Positions 1 through 6,502 of a stretch of DNA of 9,832 nt are shown here, one piece after another. The first letter of the stretch is position 1. Every line of letters begins with the position of its first letter. The translations under genes and the position numbers were made by a program. Origin of the DNA: an uncultured Corynebacterium sp. (lineage in GTDB: Bacteria; Actinomycetota; Actinomycetes; Mycobacteriales; Mycobacteriaceae); NCBI GenBank assembly GCA_915275065.1, contig CAJZGD010000088.1, positions 1 to 9,832 on the forward strand, written 5' to 3'. The notes beneath the pieces are model-generated. The model did not search any database and had not been told where the DNA came from. It worked only from the letters and a program-made list of their open reading frames with translations.

Positions 1-1016
1 GATCTGTCCCGGATTGGCGGGACCACACGGATCGTGACTGCGGGCATTCGGGGTGGATCATGTTGGCGGTTCGGGGCCACCGGGACGCCCCCGAGGTGGT
101 GGTGTGCACGTCACCGGATGGGGTGCACTGGTCCCTGCTCGGGCCGCTCGAACTGGTGGGCGATACTGGGTTGCAGGGAGAGCGCATGGTCGCGCCCCGC
201 ATTATGCGGCTGCACGACGAAGTCAAAGACAAAGTGTGTGATGTGCTGCTTATCACTTTAGAGCGGGATGGCATTGACGCCTCGGGGTACCTGGTTGGTT
301 CCCTGGTGGGAACCCGGTTTCACGTCGATAAGCCATTCAGCCGCATTGACCACGGTCATGATTTCACCCGCCCCCGCAACACCAATTTCGTCTCCCGTTC
401 GAATAATATTGCGGCTCATTATCGGGATGCTTACCTGTTTGGGCTCATGAATGGTGTGGGCCGCCTTGACGACGCCTACCAGCACGAGAGCTATCTATCG
501 GAGGGATGGGCGAATTGTTTAAGTCTCCCCCGCCATGTCACGTTGCAGGATGGGATTTTGTACCAAACCCCGGCACGGGGCTTGATTTCCGCCATTGAGG
601 AGTCCGATCATGCACTCATGCTCACGAGTATTTTTGAGGTGCCGCCGGGGGATGCCATCACGGTGGAGTTGACCGATTCGTGTGGTCAGGTGGCTGCCAC
701 GATTACGCATTATGGGGACCGGTTGGAGTTGGATCGGTCGATGAATACGTATCATCAGGGTGATGAGGTGGCGGTGGCGCCGCTGGGTGAGGGGGACACG
801 GACACGATCACGGTCATTGCTGATGGTTCCACGGTGGAGGTGTTTGCCGATGGTGGGCAGGTGGCCATGGCCAGCCGGGTGTATTTCAACGGCCAGTGCG
901 AGGAGTTTCATTTGCGCTACACGCCTGGGGTGACGGTGTTGCACACGAATGTTATTGCCCCCACCATGTCCGGGTTTTATCATCTCGACGATGTTGATGA
1001 GGGCATTATCCGCTAG
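1..1016 (+). CDS. Glycoside hydrolase family 32 (sucrose-6-phosphate hydrolase / fructosidase-like), 5' truncated
   Basis: The reading frame is open from base 3 with no stop upstream, so the start and the N-terminal blade carrying the usual WMNDPNG nucleophile motif lie off the window; 337 residues are visible. GH32 enzymes hydrolyse beta-fructosides such as sucrose, sucrose-6-phosphate or fructans. Visible support: a blade with TSPDGVHW (visible residues 36-43), GHDFTRPR where the family has D-x-YAPQ, GLMNG where it has GWMN, SLPRHVTLQDGILYQ matching the family's LPREL...LYQ block, and a C-terminal beta-sandwich with the typical STVEVFADGG...SRVYFNG. The two catalytic motifs are atypical: the expected RDP reads WRDH (residues 5-8) and the expected WECPD acid/base motif reads GERMVAP (59-65), keeping the Glu (E60) but losing Cys and Pro-Asp. 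It may be an active enzyme with altered specificity or a degenerate member. It meets the serpin gene tail to tail with 6 bases between stops. Family assignment is firm; substrate is unknown. Confidence 0.85.
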   Translation, partial: SVPDWRDHTDRDCGHSGWIMLAVRGHRDAPEVVVCTSPDGVHWSLLGPLELVGDTGLQGERMVAPRIMRLHDEVKDKVCDVLLITLERDGIDASGYLVGSLVGTRFHVDKPFSRIDHGHDFTRPRNTNFVSRSNNIAAHYRDAYLFGLMNGVGRLDDAYQHESYLSEGWANCLSLPRHVTLQDGILYQTPARGLISAIEESDHALMLTSIFEVPPGDAITVELTDSCGQVAATITHYGDRLELDRSMNTYHQGDEVAVAPLGEGDTDTITVIADGSTVEVFADGGQVAMASRVYFNGQCEEFHLRYTPGVTVLHTNVIAPTMSGFYHLDDVDEGIIR

Positions 1017-1022
1017 GATCCG

Positions 1023-2321
1023 TTAGGCCGCGGGGTCGCTGATGCGGCTGAGGAATAGGGGTGTGCCGGTGTCCACATCACCGATGACCAGGTAGAAGGG
1101 CCGGTCGGCGATGATGTCGATGGGTTGTTCCGGGATCATGCCGGGGGCGGCGCCGGTACGGCCGCCGATTTCGGTGACCGCGCTGGCCACGGTTCCTTCT
1201 TCATCCACCAGCATGATGGCTTGCTGTACCGCTTGTGTGATATTGATGGGGTTCGCGTTGGTCATGGTTGGCAGGTCGATGTTCCCGGCGAGGCCCAGGT
1301 ATCGGAGGAAGGGGATGAGGTCTTTTTTGGTGGTGAGCCGGAGTTTGGGCAGCCCCACCCGCACGAGTCCGGTGGTTTCGTTTGGCCGGCAGAGTTGGGA
1401 TACGGCTTGTTTGAGCATCATGGGGGTTACCTGGCCCGGGTCGGCGTCGGGGATGAGGACGAAGGCGGCAAGTTCCCCGTCGGTGTAGTCCAGGCGTACT
1501 CCCCGCCACCCGTCGGACACTGTGTAGGGGGCGGTGGTGCGAGAGAGCCACATCATATCGACCATGATGGTTTCCCCGGTGGTTTTAGTGAATTGGCTTT
1601 GGCGCGTGTTATTGGCGCTGAAGCGTTCTCGCCACCTGGCGGCGAAGGTGATGGCGTTTTGCAGCACAAAGTTGATGTCGCCCCTGGTGGCGTCGATGCC
1701 GGATTTGTTCACCAAGCCGGCAGTGCTTTTGTTTACCCAGTCGTCGAGGTTCTCTTGGGTGATTGCGCCGGTTTCTATCGGCACGTCCCACCCGGCAATT
1801 GTGTCGCAGTATGTCGGTTTGATGGGGACTTCCGGTGCGGCGAGGAGCCTGGCTACCGCGGCGATCACTGGAATGTCTTGGGGTGTGGCGGCGGGCGGCC
1901 CGGCCCATAGATGCCACATCGTCCATGCTGGCTGGAGTTGTTTCGGGTCGATTTTGGTGGTGCCATTGACTGCGCCTTCGGCGATGACGCCGGCAGCAGC
2001 GGCCGCCCCGACTGGGCTAACTACCGTGTTGGGTTTTGCGGGGAGGTTGTCTGATCCCGCTGTGGTGTTGGGACTGCCGAGCAGGGAAAACCCGATGGTC
2101 ATGAGGTCGGATTGGTCGCTGTCGATGGGGGTGAAGTCCCCGTTGAGGGCGTCGTCGGCAAGCGTCATGGGCGGCTCGGGTGGTTCGGGCGTGTTGGTTG
2201 GGGTCGGGAAGCTGGAGGTTGGGGTCATGGCAGTAGTTGTGGTTGTTGGGGTTTTGGAGTTGGTGCAGGCGACCAGGCCGGGGACAAGCGCGAATAGGGC
2301 GAGGAATCGGCGGCGGTTCAT
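1023..2321 (-). CDS. Serpin-family protease inhibitor, Tat-type lipoprotein (serpin copy 1)
   Basis: Encodes 432 residues. The N-terminus reads MNRRRFLALF..LVAC, with a twin-arginine RRRFL motif and a lipobox ending at Cys19, so the product is probably Tat-exported and lipid-anchored on the outer face of the membrane. Residues 20 to about 52 form a Thr/Pro-rich linker, probably a wall-spanning spacer. The serpin fold follows: SPVGAAAAAGVIAEGA (helix B), LDDWVNKSTAGLV, FVLQNAITFAARW (strand 3A region), VRLDYTDGELAAFVLIP, VGLPKLRL, hinge DEEGTVASAVTE (373-384) and the serpin signature ADRPFYLVI (405-413). Hinge residues are small (T377, A379, S380, A381), as in inhibitory serpins. Counting from P15 = G376 gives P1 near G390, but the loop is several residues longer than in alpha-1-antitrypsin, so the scissile bond is uncertain; R388 is a candidate trypsin-like site. 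The shutter residues usually Ser and His are Gly and Gln here. The ATG follows an in-frame stop by only four codons, which fixes the start. Confidence 0.9.
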   Translation of the reverse strand: MNRRRFLALFALVPGLVACTNSKTPTTTTTAMTPTSSFPTPTNTPEPPEPPMTLADDALNGDFTPIDSDQSDLMTIGFSLLGSPNTTAGSDNLPAKPNTVVSPVGAAAAAGVIAEGAVNGTTKIDPKQLQPAWTMWHLWAGPPAATPQDIPVIAAVARLLAAPEVPIKPTYCDTIAGWDVPIETGAITQENLDDWVNKSTAGLVNKSGIDATRGDINFVLQNAITFAARWRERFSANNTRQSQFTKTTGETIMVDMMWLSRTTAPYTVSDGWRGVRLDYTDGELAAFVLIPDADPGQVTPMMLKQAVSQLCRPNETTGLVRVGLPKLRLTTKKDLIPFLRYLGLAGNIDLPTMTNANPINITQAVQQAIMLVDEEGTVASAVTEIGGRTGAAPGMIPEQPIDIIADRPFYLVIGDVDTGTPLFLSRISDPAA

Positions 2322-2327
2322 GGTTTT

Positions 2328-2357
2328 AGCTTAACGACGATGGGTGGCGCGCCTCCT
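2328..2357 (-). promoter_or_regulatory. Possible promoter of serpin copy 1 (leaderless type) and displaced Shine-Dalgarno
   Basis: In the 93-base gap before serpin copy 1, the minus strand has TAAGCT (2333 to 2328) ending 6 bases before the ATG at 2321, the spacing expected if transcription starts at the ATG. No clear -35 is seen. A strong AGAGGAGG (AGGAGG at 2357 to 2352) lies 30 bases upstream of the ATG, too far to serve it, and no start codon lies at normal distance from it. Either a leaderless start is used or this is a relic of an older start. Pattern match only. Confidence 0.25.
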
Positions 2358-2414
2358 CTGATGTTTTCTTGCCACTACCCCGTCTGACCTCGGATTACTG
2401 TGGTTCACATTGGG

Positions 2415-3517
2415 TTATGCCATCTTTGGGTCACCGATGTGGCTAAGGAACAGGGGTGTGCCGGTTTCCACGTCGCCGACGATGAAGTAGAAGGGGCGGT
2501 CGGCCATGATGTCGATGGGTTCTTCTGCCCAGTGGGGGATGCCCATTTCCATACCTAGAATAGTCACCGTGCTCACCACGGTTCCTTGCTCATCCACCAC
2601 GATGATGGCTTGTTGCGTCGCTTGCGTAGGAATCGTGGGTAAGTCTGTCGTTATTGCCCGATCCATGCCCTGTTCTACACCAATGGCAGTGAATAGATCG
2701 ACAAGATCTTTGCTGGTTGCCACCGTAAATCTGGGTAATCTCGTGAAGACGAACCCTATGGTTTCATTCGGCCGGCAGAGTCGCGAGACCGCCTGCCGCA
2801 GCATTGTTGGTGTCACCTGTTCTATGTTGTCATCAGGGATGAGGACGAGGCGGCGAGTTCCCCGTCGGCGTAATCCAGGCGTACCCCACGCCACCCGTCA
2901 GACACCGTGTAGGGGGCGTGACGGACAGAGCACATCATTTTGACCCGGGTTATGGTGCCATCGGCCCGGTTGAAGTCGTAGTCAATGACGTCTCCTTGTC
3001 GAAAATCTTCCTGCCATTTGGCGGCAAAGGTGATGGCGTTTTGTAACACGAGTTTCATTTCCGGGGTGACCTTGATTCCGGATTGGTGAATCAGGTTGGC
3101 GGTGTTGATTCGCGCCCATTCGTCAAGATTCTCCTGGGTGATTGCCCCGGTTTCAATCGACACATCCCACCCATCGATTGCCTCATGGTATGCCGGTTTG
3201 ATGGAGAATTCCGGGTCGACAAAGATCTGGGCTTTCGTCGCAATCACCGGATTTTTCTTCGGATGTCTGGTGGGTGGCCCTGCCCATTGCTGCCACATTG
3301 TCCACGCCGGTTGCAGTGATTTCAGGTCGATGATTGGTTCGTCGCTGCTGCCTTCGGCGATGACGCCGGCGGCGGCAACTACCCCGACTGGGCTCACCAC
3401 CGTATTGGCGGAATCGGGGTCATCGAGCAGAAACAGCCCAATGTCCAACAGATCGGCCTGATTTTCCTCAGTGAGAGCAATGCTGTGAACTGAAGAATCA
3501 TCGGAAGAAGTCATCAT
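2415..3517 (-). pseudogene. Serpin copy 2, frameshifted and lacking a signal peptide
   Basis: A serpin body is split over two frames: the N-terminal part is read from 3517 (or 3514) to the stop at 2822, and the C-terminal part to the stop at 2415. Copies 1 and 3 read GELAAFVLIPD or GELSAFVLIPD across the break. Here the Phe codon TTC has lost one T (plus strand near 2848, gacgagg against gacgaagg in the paralogues), so the first frame ends SSSSLMTT. There is no slippery heptamer or homopolymer to suggest programmed frameshifting. The C-terminal part keeps the hinge DEQGTVVSTVTI and the signature ADRPFYFIV, but hinge P12 is Val rather than Ala. The N-terminus has no Tat signal or lipobox. The start overlaps the copy 3 stop as TAATGATG; the second ATG (3514) has AAGGGG 5 bases ahead and is the better start. 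Probably a decaying copy; a sequencing error is the alternative for the shift but would not explain the missing signal. Confidence 0.85.
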
Positions 3518-4758
3518 TACCCCTTGGTTGGGTCGCCAACGTAGCTAAAAAACAGGGGCGTGGCGGTTTTTGCGTCGCCGACGATGAAATAGAACGGCCG
3601 GTCGGCAATGATGGTGATGTCTCCGGTCATTGGTGTCGCCATCAATTCCATGCCGACCTCGGTGACAGCACCGGCCACTGTGCCTTCTTCATCCACAACG
3701 ATGAAGGCCTGCTGCACCGCCTGGACGATGTTGGTAGGCAGGTCGGTCATTTTTGTCAGTGCTGCCTTCTCCCCCAGGCCAACATGGTTGAAAAACCCCT
3801 TGAAGTCCTTGCTGGTTGTGAACCTGAATTTGGGGAGGCCGACTTTTAAAATGGCGGTCTGTTCCTGCGCGGTCACCAGGCGGGATAATGCCTGCCGCAG
3901 CTTTGTTGGGGTCACCTCCCCCAGGTCGTCATCGGGGATGAGGACGAAGGCGGAAAGTTCTTCGTCGGTGTAGTCCAGTCGCACTCCCTGCCACCCATCG
4001 GACGCAATATAAGGGCCATGATGCTGAAAGAGCCACATCATGTCAACCCGAGTAATGGTGCCGTCAGCTTTGGTGAAGTCGTATTTAATCGTGTCATTTG
4101 CCTTGAAGGGGACCAGCCACTTGGCAGCGAAGATGATAGCGTTTTGGAGCACCAGCTTCATGTCCGGGGTGACGGTGAGCCCGGATCCTTTCACCAATCC
4201 GCCGGTATTGGTTCGCACCCAGCTATCAAGATTGCCTTTTGTCACCTTGCCGGTTTCTACCGGCACATCCCACCCGGCGATCGTGTCACTGTATTCCGGT
4301 TTGATGGGAATTTTCGGGTCGGCAAGCAGCCTCGCTGCTGCGGAAATCACCGGCACATTCCCTGGCTTATTGGTGGGCTCCCCGGCCCACTTGCGCCACA
4401 TTGTCCATGCCGGTTGCAGTCGTTTCGGATCGACCGCTACTTTGCTGGTGGCGCCCTCGGCGATGACGCCGGCGGCAGCGGCCGCCCCCACCGGGCTCAC
4501 CACCCTATTAGGTGAACTCTGCTGGTCTTCGGTTTGGCCCTCGGCCCTGGCCGAGTCAGGGTTGTCAGGGCTGCCCAGCAGGGAAAGCCCAATGGTCAAG
4601 AGGTCGGATTGGTCTTCCCCGTCAATGGGAGTGAAGGAATCATCCAGTTGCGCTGCTGCTCGGGTACAGGCCGTCGTCAACAACGGCACTGCGAGGACGG
4701 AAAGGCCAAGCAGGTAGAGGAAGCTTCGACGATTCAGGAGGTTTCTGCTCAGGTTCAT
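3517..4758 (-). CDS. Serpin-family protease inhibitor, Tat-type lipoprotein (serpin copy 3)
   Basis: Encodes 413 residues. The N-terminus has a textbook twin-arginine core, NRRSFLYLLG (residues 9-18), a hydrophobic stretch and a lipobox-like LTTAC ending at Cys31, so Tat export and lipid anchoring are likely. There is no Thr/Pro linker, so it should sit closer to the membrane than copy 1. Serpin elements in order: VVSPVGAAAAAGVIAEGA, LDSWVRTNTGGLV, KLVLQNAIIFAAKW, VRLDYTDEELSAFVLIPDDD, VGLPKFRF, hinge DEEGTVAGAVTE (356-367) and signature ADRPFYFIV (385-393). With P15 at G359, P1 is M373 and P1' A374 in GMELMATP. A P1 Met after Leu recalls alpha-1-antitrypsin, suggesting elastase-like targets (inference). 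The ATG is 9 bases past the methyltransferase stop, with only a weak GGGG ahead of it, so translation may depend on coupling to that gene. The stop is shared with the start of copy 2 (TAATG). Confidence 0.92.
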   Translation of the reverse strand: MNLSRNLLNRRSFLYLLGLSVLAVPLLTTACTRAAAQLDDSFTPIDGEDQSDLLTIGLSLLGSPDNPDSARAEGQTEDQQSSPNRVVSPVGAAAAAGVIAEGATSKVAVDPKRLQPAWTMWRKWAGEPTNKPGNVPVISAAARLLADPKIPIKPEYSDTIAGWDVPVETGKVTKGNLDSWVRTNTGGLVKGSGLTVTPDMKLVLQNAIIFAAKWLVPFKANDTIKYDFTKADGTITRVDMMWLFQHHGPYIASDGWQGVRLDYTDEELSAFVLIPDDDLGEVTPTKLRQALSRLVTAQEQTAILKVGLPKFRFTTSKDFKGFFNHVGLGEKAALTKMTDLPTNIVQAVQQAFIVVDEEGTVAGAVTEVGMELMATPMTGDITIIADRPFYFIVGDAKTATPLFFSYVGDPTKG

Positions 4759-4767
4759 ACCCCAAGC

Positions 4768-5646
4768 CTAGTGACCCTGGTGAGCCCTCCGCAGTCGAGT
4801 GACCGAAGCCCGAGCGGTCACCTGCATGGTGTCCGGCAGGGTGGCGATGCGTTCCGCCAGAATATCGGGGTGAATATGCCTGGCAGATGGGCTCATGCCG
4901 ATCTGGGTGGCAATGGATTGTTGGTCCAAGTTCATGACGAATTCGATGGTGGTGGAGTCGGCCACAGGTACCAAATGTTCGGCAGCCTGGGCGATCATCC
5001 GGTCGAGTTTACCTTCCTCAATGTCGGCAATGCCGAGGGGCCGACGCAGCTCCGCAAGGTGCCCGTGGTTAGGGGTCACCACAATGACCTCACCCTGGGG
5101 TTTGAGGATGCGAGCAAATTCGGCGGCGTTCCGGGGAGCAAACACCACAGCAATGGCGTCCACGCTGGCGTCCCGAATGGGCAGGCGGGACCACACATCG
5201 GCCACCACGGCACCAACCCTGGGGTGACAAACAGCAAGAAGTTCCGCCGCATGGGTGGACACGTCGATACCAATACCGCGGGCGCCGGCCACGGAATCAA
5301 GCACATGGGAAAGGTAATAGCCGGTGCCGGCACCTACCTCGGTGATCACGGGTTGGGCATCATCCGGCAACCCAATATCGTCGAACAGGTCTTCTATGGT
5401 GGTGGAGACCGCTTCGACAAATGGGGCGAAATGCCCATGCGATAGAAATGTCTCCCGGGCGGTAATCATCGACAGGTCATCGCCGCTGTACCGCAACCCA
5501 TTATCCCCAGCAAGCGTGACATATCCCGCCGGGGCAACGTCGTAAGCATGCCCAGATTCGGAAATCAATTGGGTGAAATCATCATTACCGGTGAGTGCGG
5601 TGCCATCAATGGGATCAGCAAGAACGTCAATAATATGTTTAAGCAC
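4768..5646 (-). CDS. RlmA-family 23S rRNA (guanine-N1)-methyltransferase-like protein
   Basis: Encodes 292 residues from a GTG start; AAGGA lies 9 bases upstream. The layout matches RlmA/RlmAII enzymes, which use S-adenosylmethionine to methylate N1 of a guanine in 23S rRNA helix 35: an N-terminal segment with GHAYDVAPAGYVTL (32-45, family GHSFDVARQGYVNL), a segment ITARETFLSHGHFAP, SAM-binding motif I ITEVGAGTGYYL (101-112), acidic D128, and TPNHGHLAELR (191-201). The zinc finger is missing its cysteines: the usual CPxCG reads DPIDG (11-15) and the third Cys is replaced near S29, while H33 remains. Specificity (G745-type or G748-type) cannot be told from sequence alone. It lies between the terminator-like hairpin after the DUF3117 gene and the serpin genes, with only 9 bases to serpin copy 3. 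Family is fairly sure; retained activity is inferred from the intact SAM site. Confidence 0.82.
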   Translation of the reverse strand: MLKHIIDVLADPIDGTALTGNDDFTQLISESGHAYDVAPAGYVTLAGDNGLRYSGDDLSMITARETFLSHGHFAPFVEAVSTTIEDLFDDIGLPDDAQPVITEVGAGTGYYLSHVLDSVAGARGIGIDVSTHAAELLAVCHPRVGAVVADVWSRLPIRDASVDAIAVVFAPRNAAEFARILKPQGEVIVVTPNHGHLAELRRPLGIADIEEGKLDRMIAQAAEHLVPVADSTTIEFVMNLDQQSIATQIGMSPSARHIHPDILAERIATLPDTMQVTARASVTRLRRAHQGH

Positions 5647-5679
5647 GAATCATATTCCTTATTTTTGGGTCTGCGAACT

Positions 5680-5715
5680 AAAAAATGGGCTCGCCTCACA
5701 CAAAGACGAACCCAT
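5680..5715 (-). terminator. Rho-independent terminator after the DUF3117 gene, possibly attenuating the methyltransferase gene
   Basis: On the minus strand ATGGGTTCG (5715 to 5707) pairs with CGAGCCCAT (5693 to 5685) with one mismatch and a 13-base loop, followed at once by six T (5685 to 5680). It lies 55 bases after the DUF3117 stop and 34 bases before the methyltransferase GTG. Because no room remains for a full promoter between the T-run and the GTG, the methyltransferase and serpins are either read through it or started from a promoter inside or before it (TACTAT is seen just upstream). Confidence 0.65.
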
Positions 5716-5769
5716 ATCACATAGTAACGTGGGACAATGAGACCTGGTTATTCTTGCGCTAAACGGTGC

Positions 5770-5940
5770 CTAAGCCTCGGCAACAGCGGTGAGTAATTGG
5801 CCCAGCTCCGCCGCCTCCGCCTTATTCAGCTCAATGACTAATCGCCCACCACCATCCGTGGGGATGCGCATCACAATTTTCCGGCTTTCGATGACCGCTT
5901 CCATTGGGCCGTTACCGGTTCGGGGCTTCATAGCAGCCAT
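5770..5940 (-). CDS. DUF3117 family protein (56 aa)
   Basis: A 56-residue protein beginning MAAMKPRTGNGPMEAVIESR and containing IVMRIPTDGGGRLVIELN, followed by an alanine/glutamate-rich helix. This is the conserved DUF3117 family of actinobacteria (Rv1211 type), small proteins of unknown function usually found near the DivIVA-domain gene, as here. I chose the ATG at 5940 because MAAMKPRTG is the conserved family N-terminus; a GTG two codons earlier is in frame. No strong ribosome-binding site sits at normal distance (AGGG lies about 16 bases upstream). The family is strongly supported by sequence; function is not known. Confidence 0.9.
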   Translation of the reverse strand: MAAMKPRTGNGPMEAVIESRKIVMRIPTDGGGRLVIELNKAEAAELGQLLTAVAEA

Positions 5941-6014
5941 GGGCACTTCACCATTCCCTATGTCGACAGTTTTCTACGCAGGCCCCACTATTGAGGGCCC
6001 ACAGCGTTGTTTCT

Positions 6015-6043
6015 ATCTTAGCCCGATTACCAGGTGAATAACC
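6015..6043 (-). promoter_or_regulatory. Candidate promoter and leader of the DUF3117 gene
   Basis: The minus strand has TAAGAT (6020 to 6015), matching the corynebacterial TANNNT -10 box, with only a weak -35 (GGTTAT or TTATTC). Transcription would start near 6008, giving a leader of about 68 bases. That leader holds a small hairpin made of GGCCC and GGGCC arms (plus strand 5981-5999). The rest of 5941-6133 shows no gene and no clear terminator for the DivIVA-domain gene. Confidence 0.3.
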
Positions 6044-6133
6044 TAATATGCAGGGTAATAAAAAAGCTATTTTCTCCGGCCTCGCCGCCACCACACGTCG
6101 CAAAGCAACCAGGTAGCACGCAATTTAGCAAAC

Positions 6134-6427
6134 CTACTGCGGGGTTGAATTAATCTCTGCGACCTGCTTGCGCAACTGGGCAATCTCCGTCAATAACGCG
6201 TCAATCACCACATCCACCTGGTCCTGCCGATACCCACGCAGCACCGTAGCGAACTTAATATCGTCAAGGTTGTTGTCCTTAATCGCCGCAAGATTCGCGG
6301 CATTCACATTCACCGTGTTGTCCATGGGGGGTACCTGCTCGCCACGACCGAAGATGCTAGCAAAAATGGCAAAAAATACCACGCCAAACAGGCCCATGAG
6401 CACAATGAGCACAATCCACGACAGCAT
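6134..6427 (-). CDS. Small membrane-anchored DivIVA-domain protein
   Basis: Encodes 97 residues: one N-terminal transmembrane helix (about 3-26, WIVLIVLMGLFGVVFFAIFA), a short linker, then a DivIVA-type segment with IKFATVLRGYRQDQVDVVID (57-76), the F-x(5)-GY-x(3)-QVD pattern of that domain, running into a short amphipathic helix. It resembles the mycobacterial Rv1209 type found beside folP2/gpgS and DUF3117. DivIVA proteins bind curved membrane and organise polar growth or septation; whether this short form does so is unknown. GAGG lies 4 bases before the ATG. An extended -10 (TGC-TAGGGT, minus strand 6480 to 6472) in the 75-base gap to the LOG gene could be its own promoter, without a good -35. 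Confidence 0.85.
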   Translation of the reverse strand: MLSWIVLIVLMGLFGVVFFAIFASIFGRGEQVPPMDNTVNVNAANLAAIKDNNLDDIKFATVLRGYRQDQVDVVIDALLTEIAQLRKQVAEINSTPQ

Positions 6428-6502
6428 AGCGCCTCGATCGACCTTTCATAAAAACCAAAACTAACACCTTGACCCTAGCATTTTTCGAGCGTGACGACGC
6501 CG

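Noticed and set aside
1125..1910. Long plus-strand frame (261 codons) across serpin copy 1
   Set aside because: It is antisense to a clear serpin gene; its Gly-rich, low-complexity product is a by-product of the GC-rich opposite strand. Similar frames over copy 3 and the methyltransferase (4018-5445) are rejected for the same reason.
2822..2894. Programmed frameshift joining the two halves of serpin copy 2
   Set aside because: No slippery heptamer, homopolymer or downstream structure is present at the break; a simple one-base loss relative to both paralogues explains it.
1023..4758. Serpin region as a mobile element
   Set aside because: No transposase, integrase, tRNA or terminal repeats are visible at either edge; local duplication explains the array.
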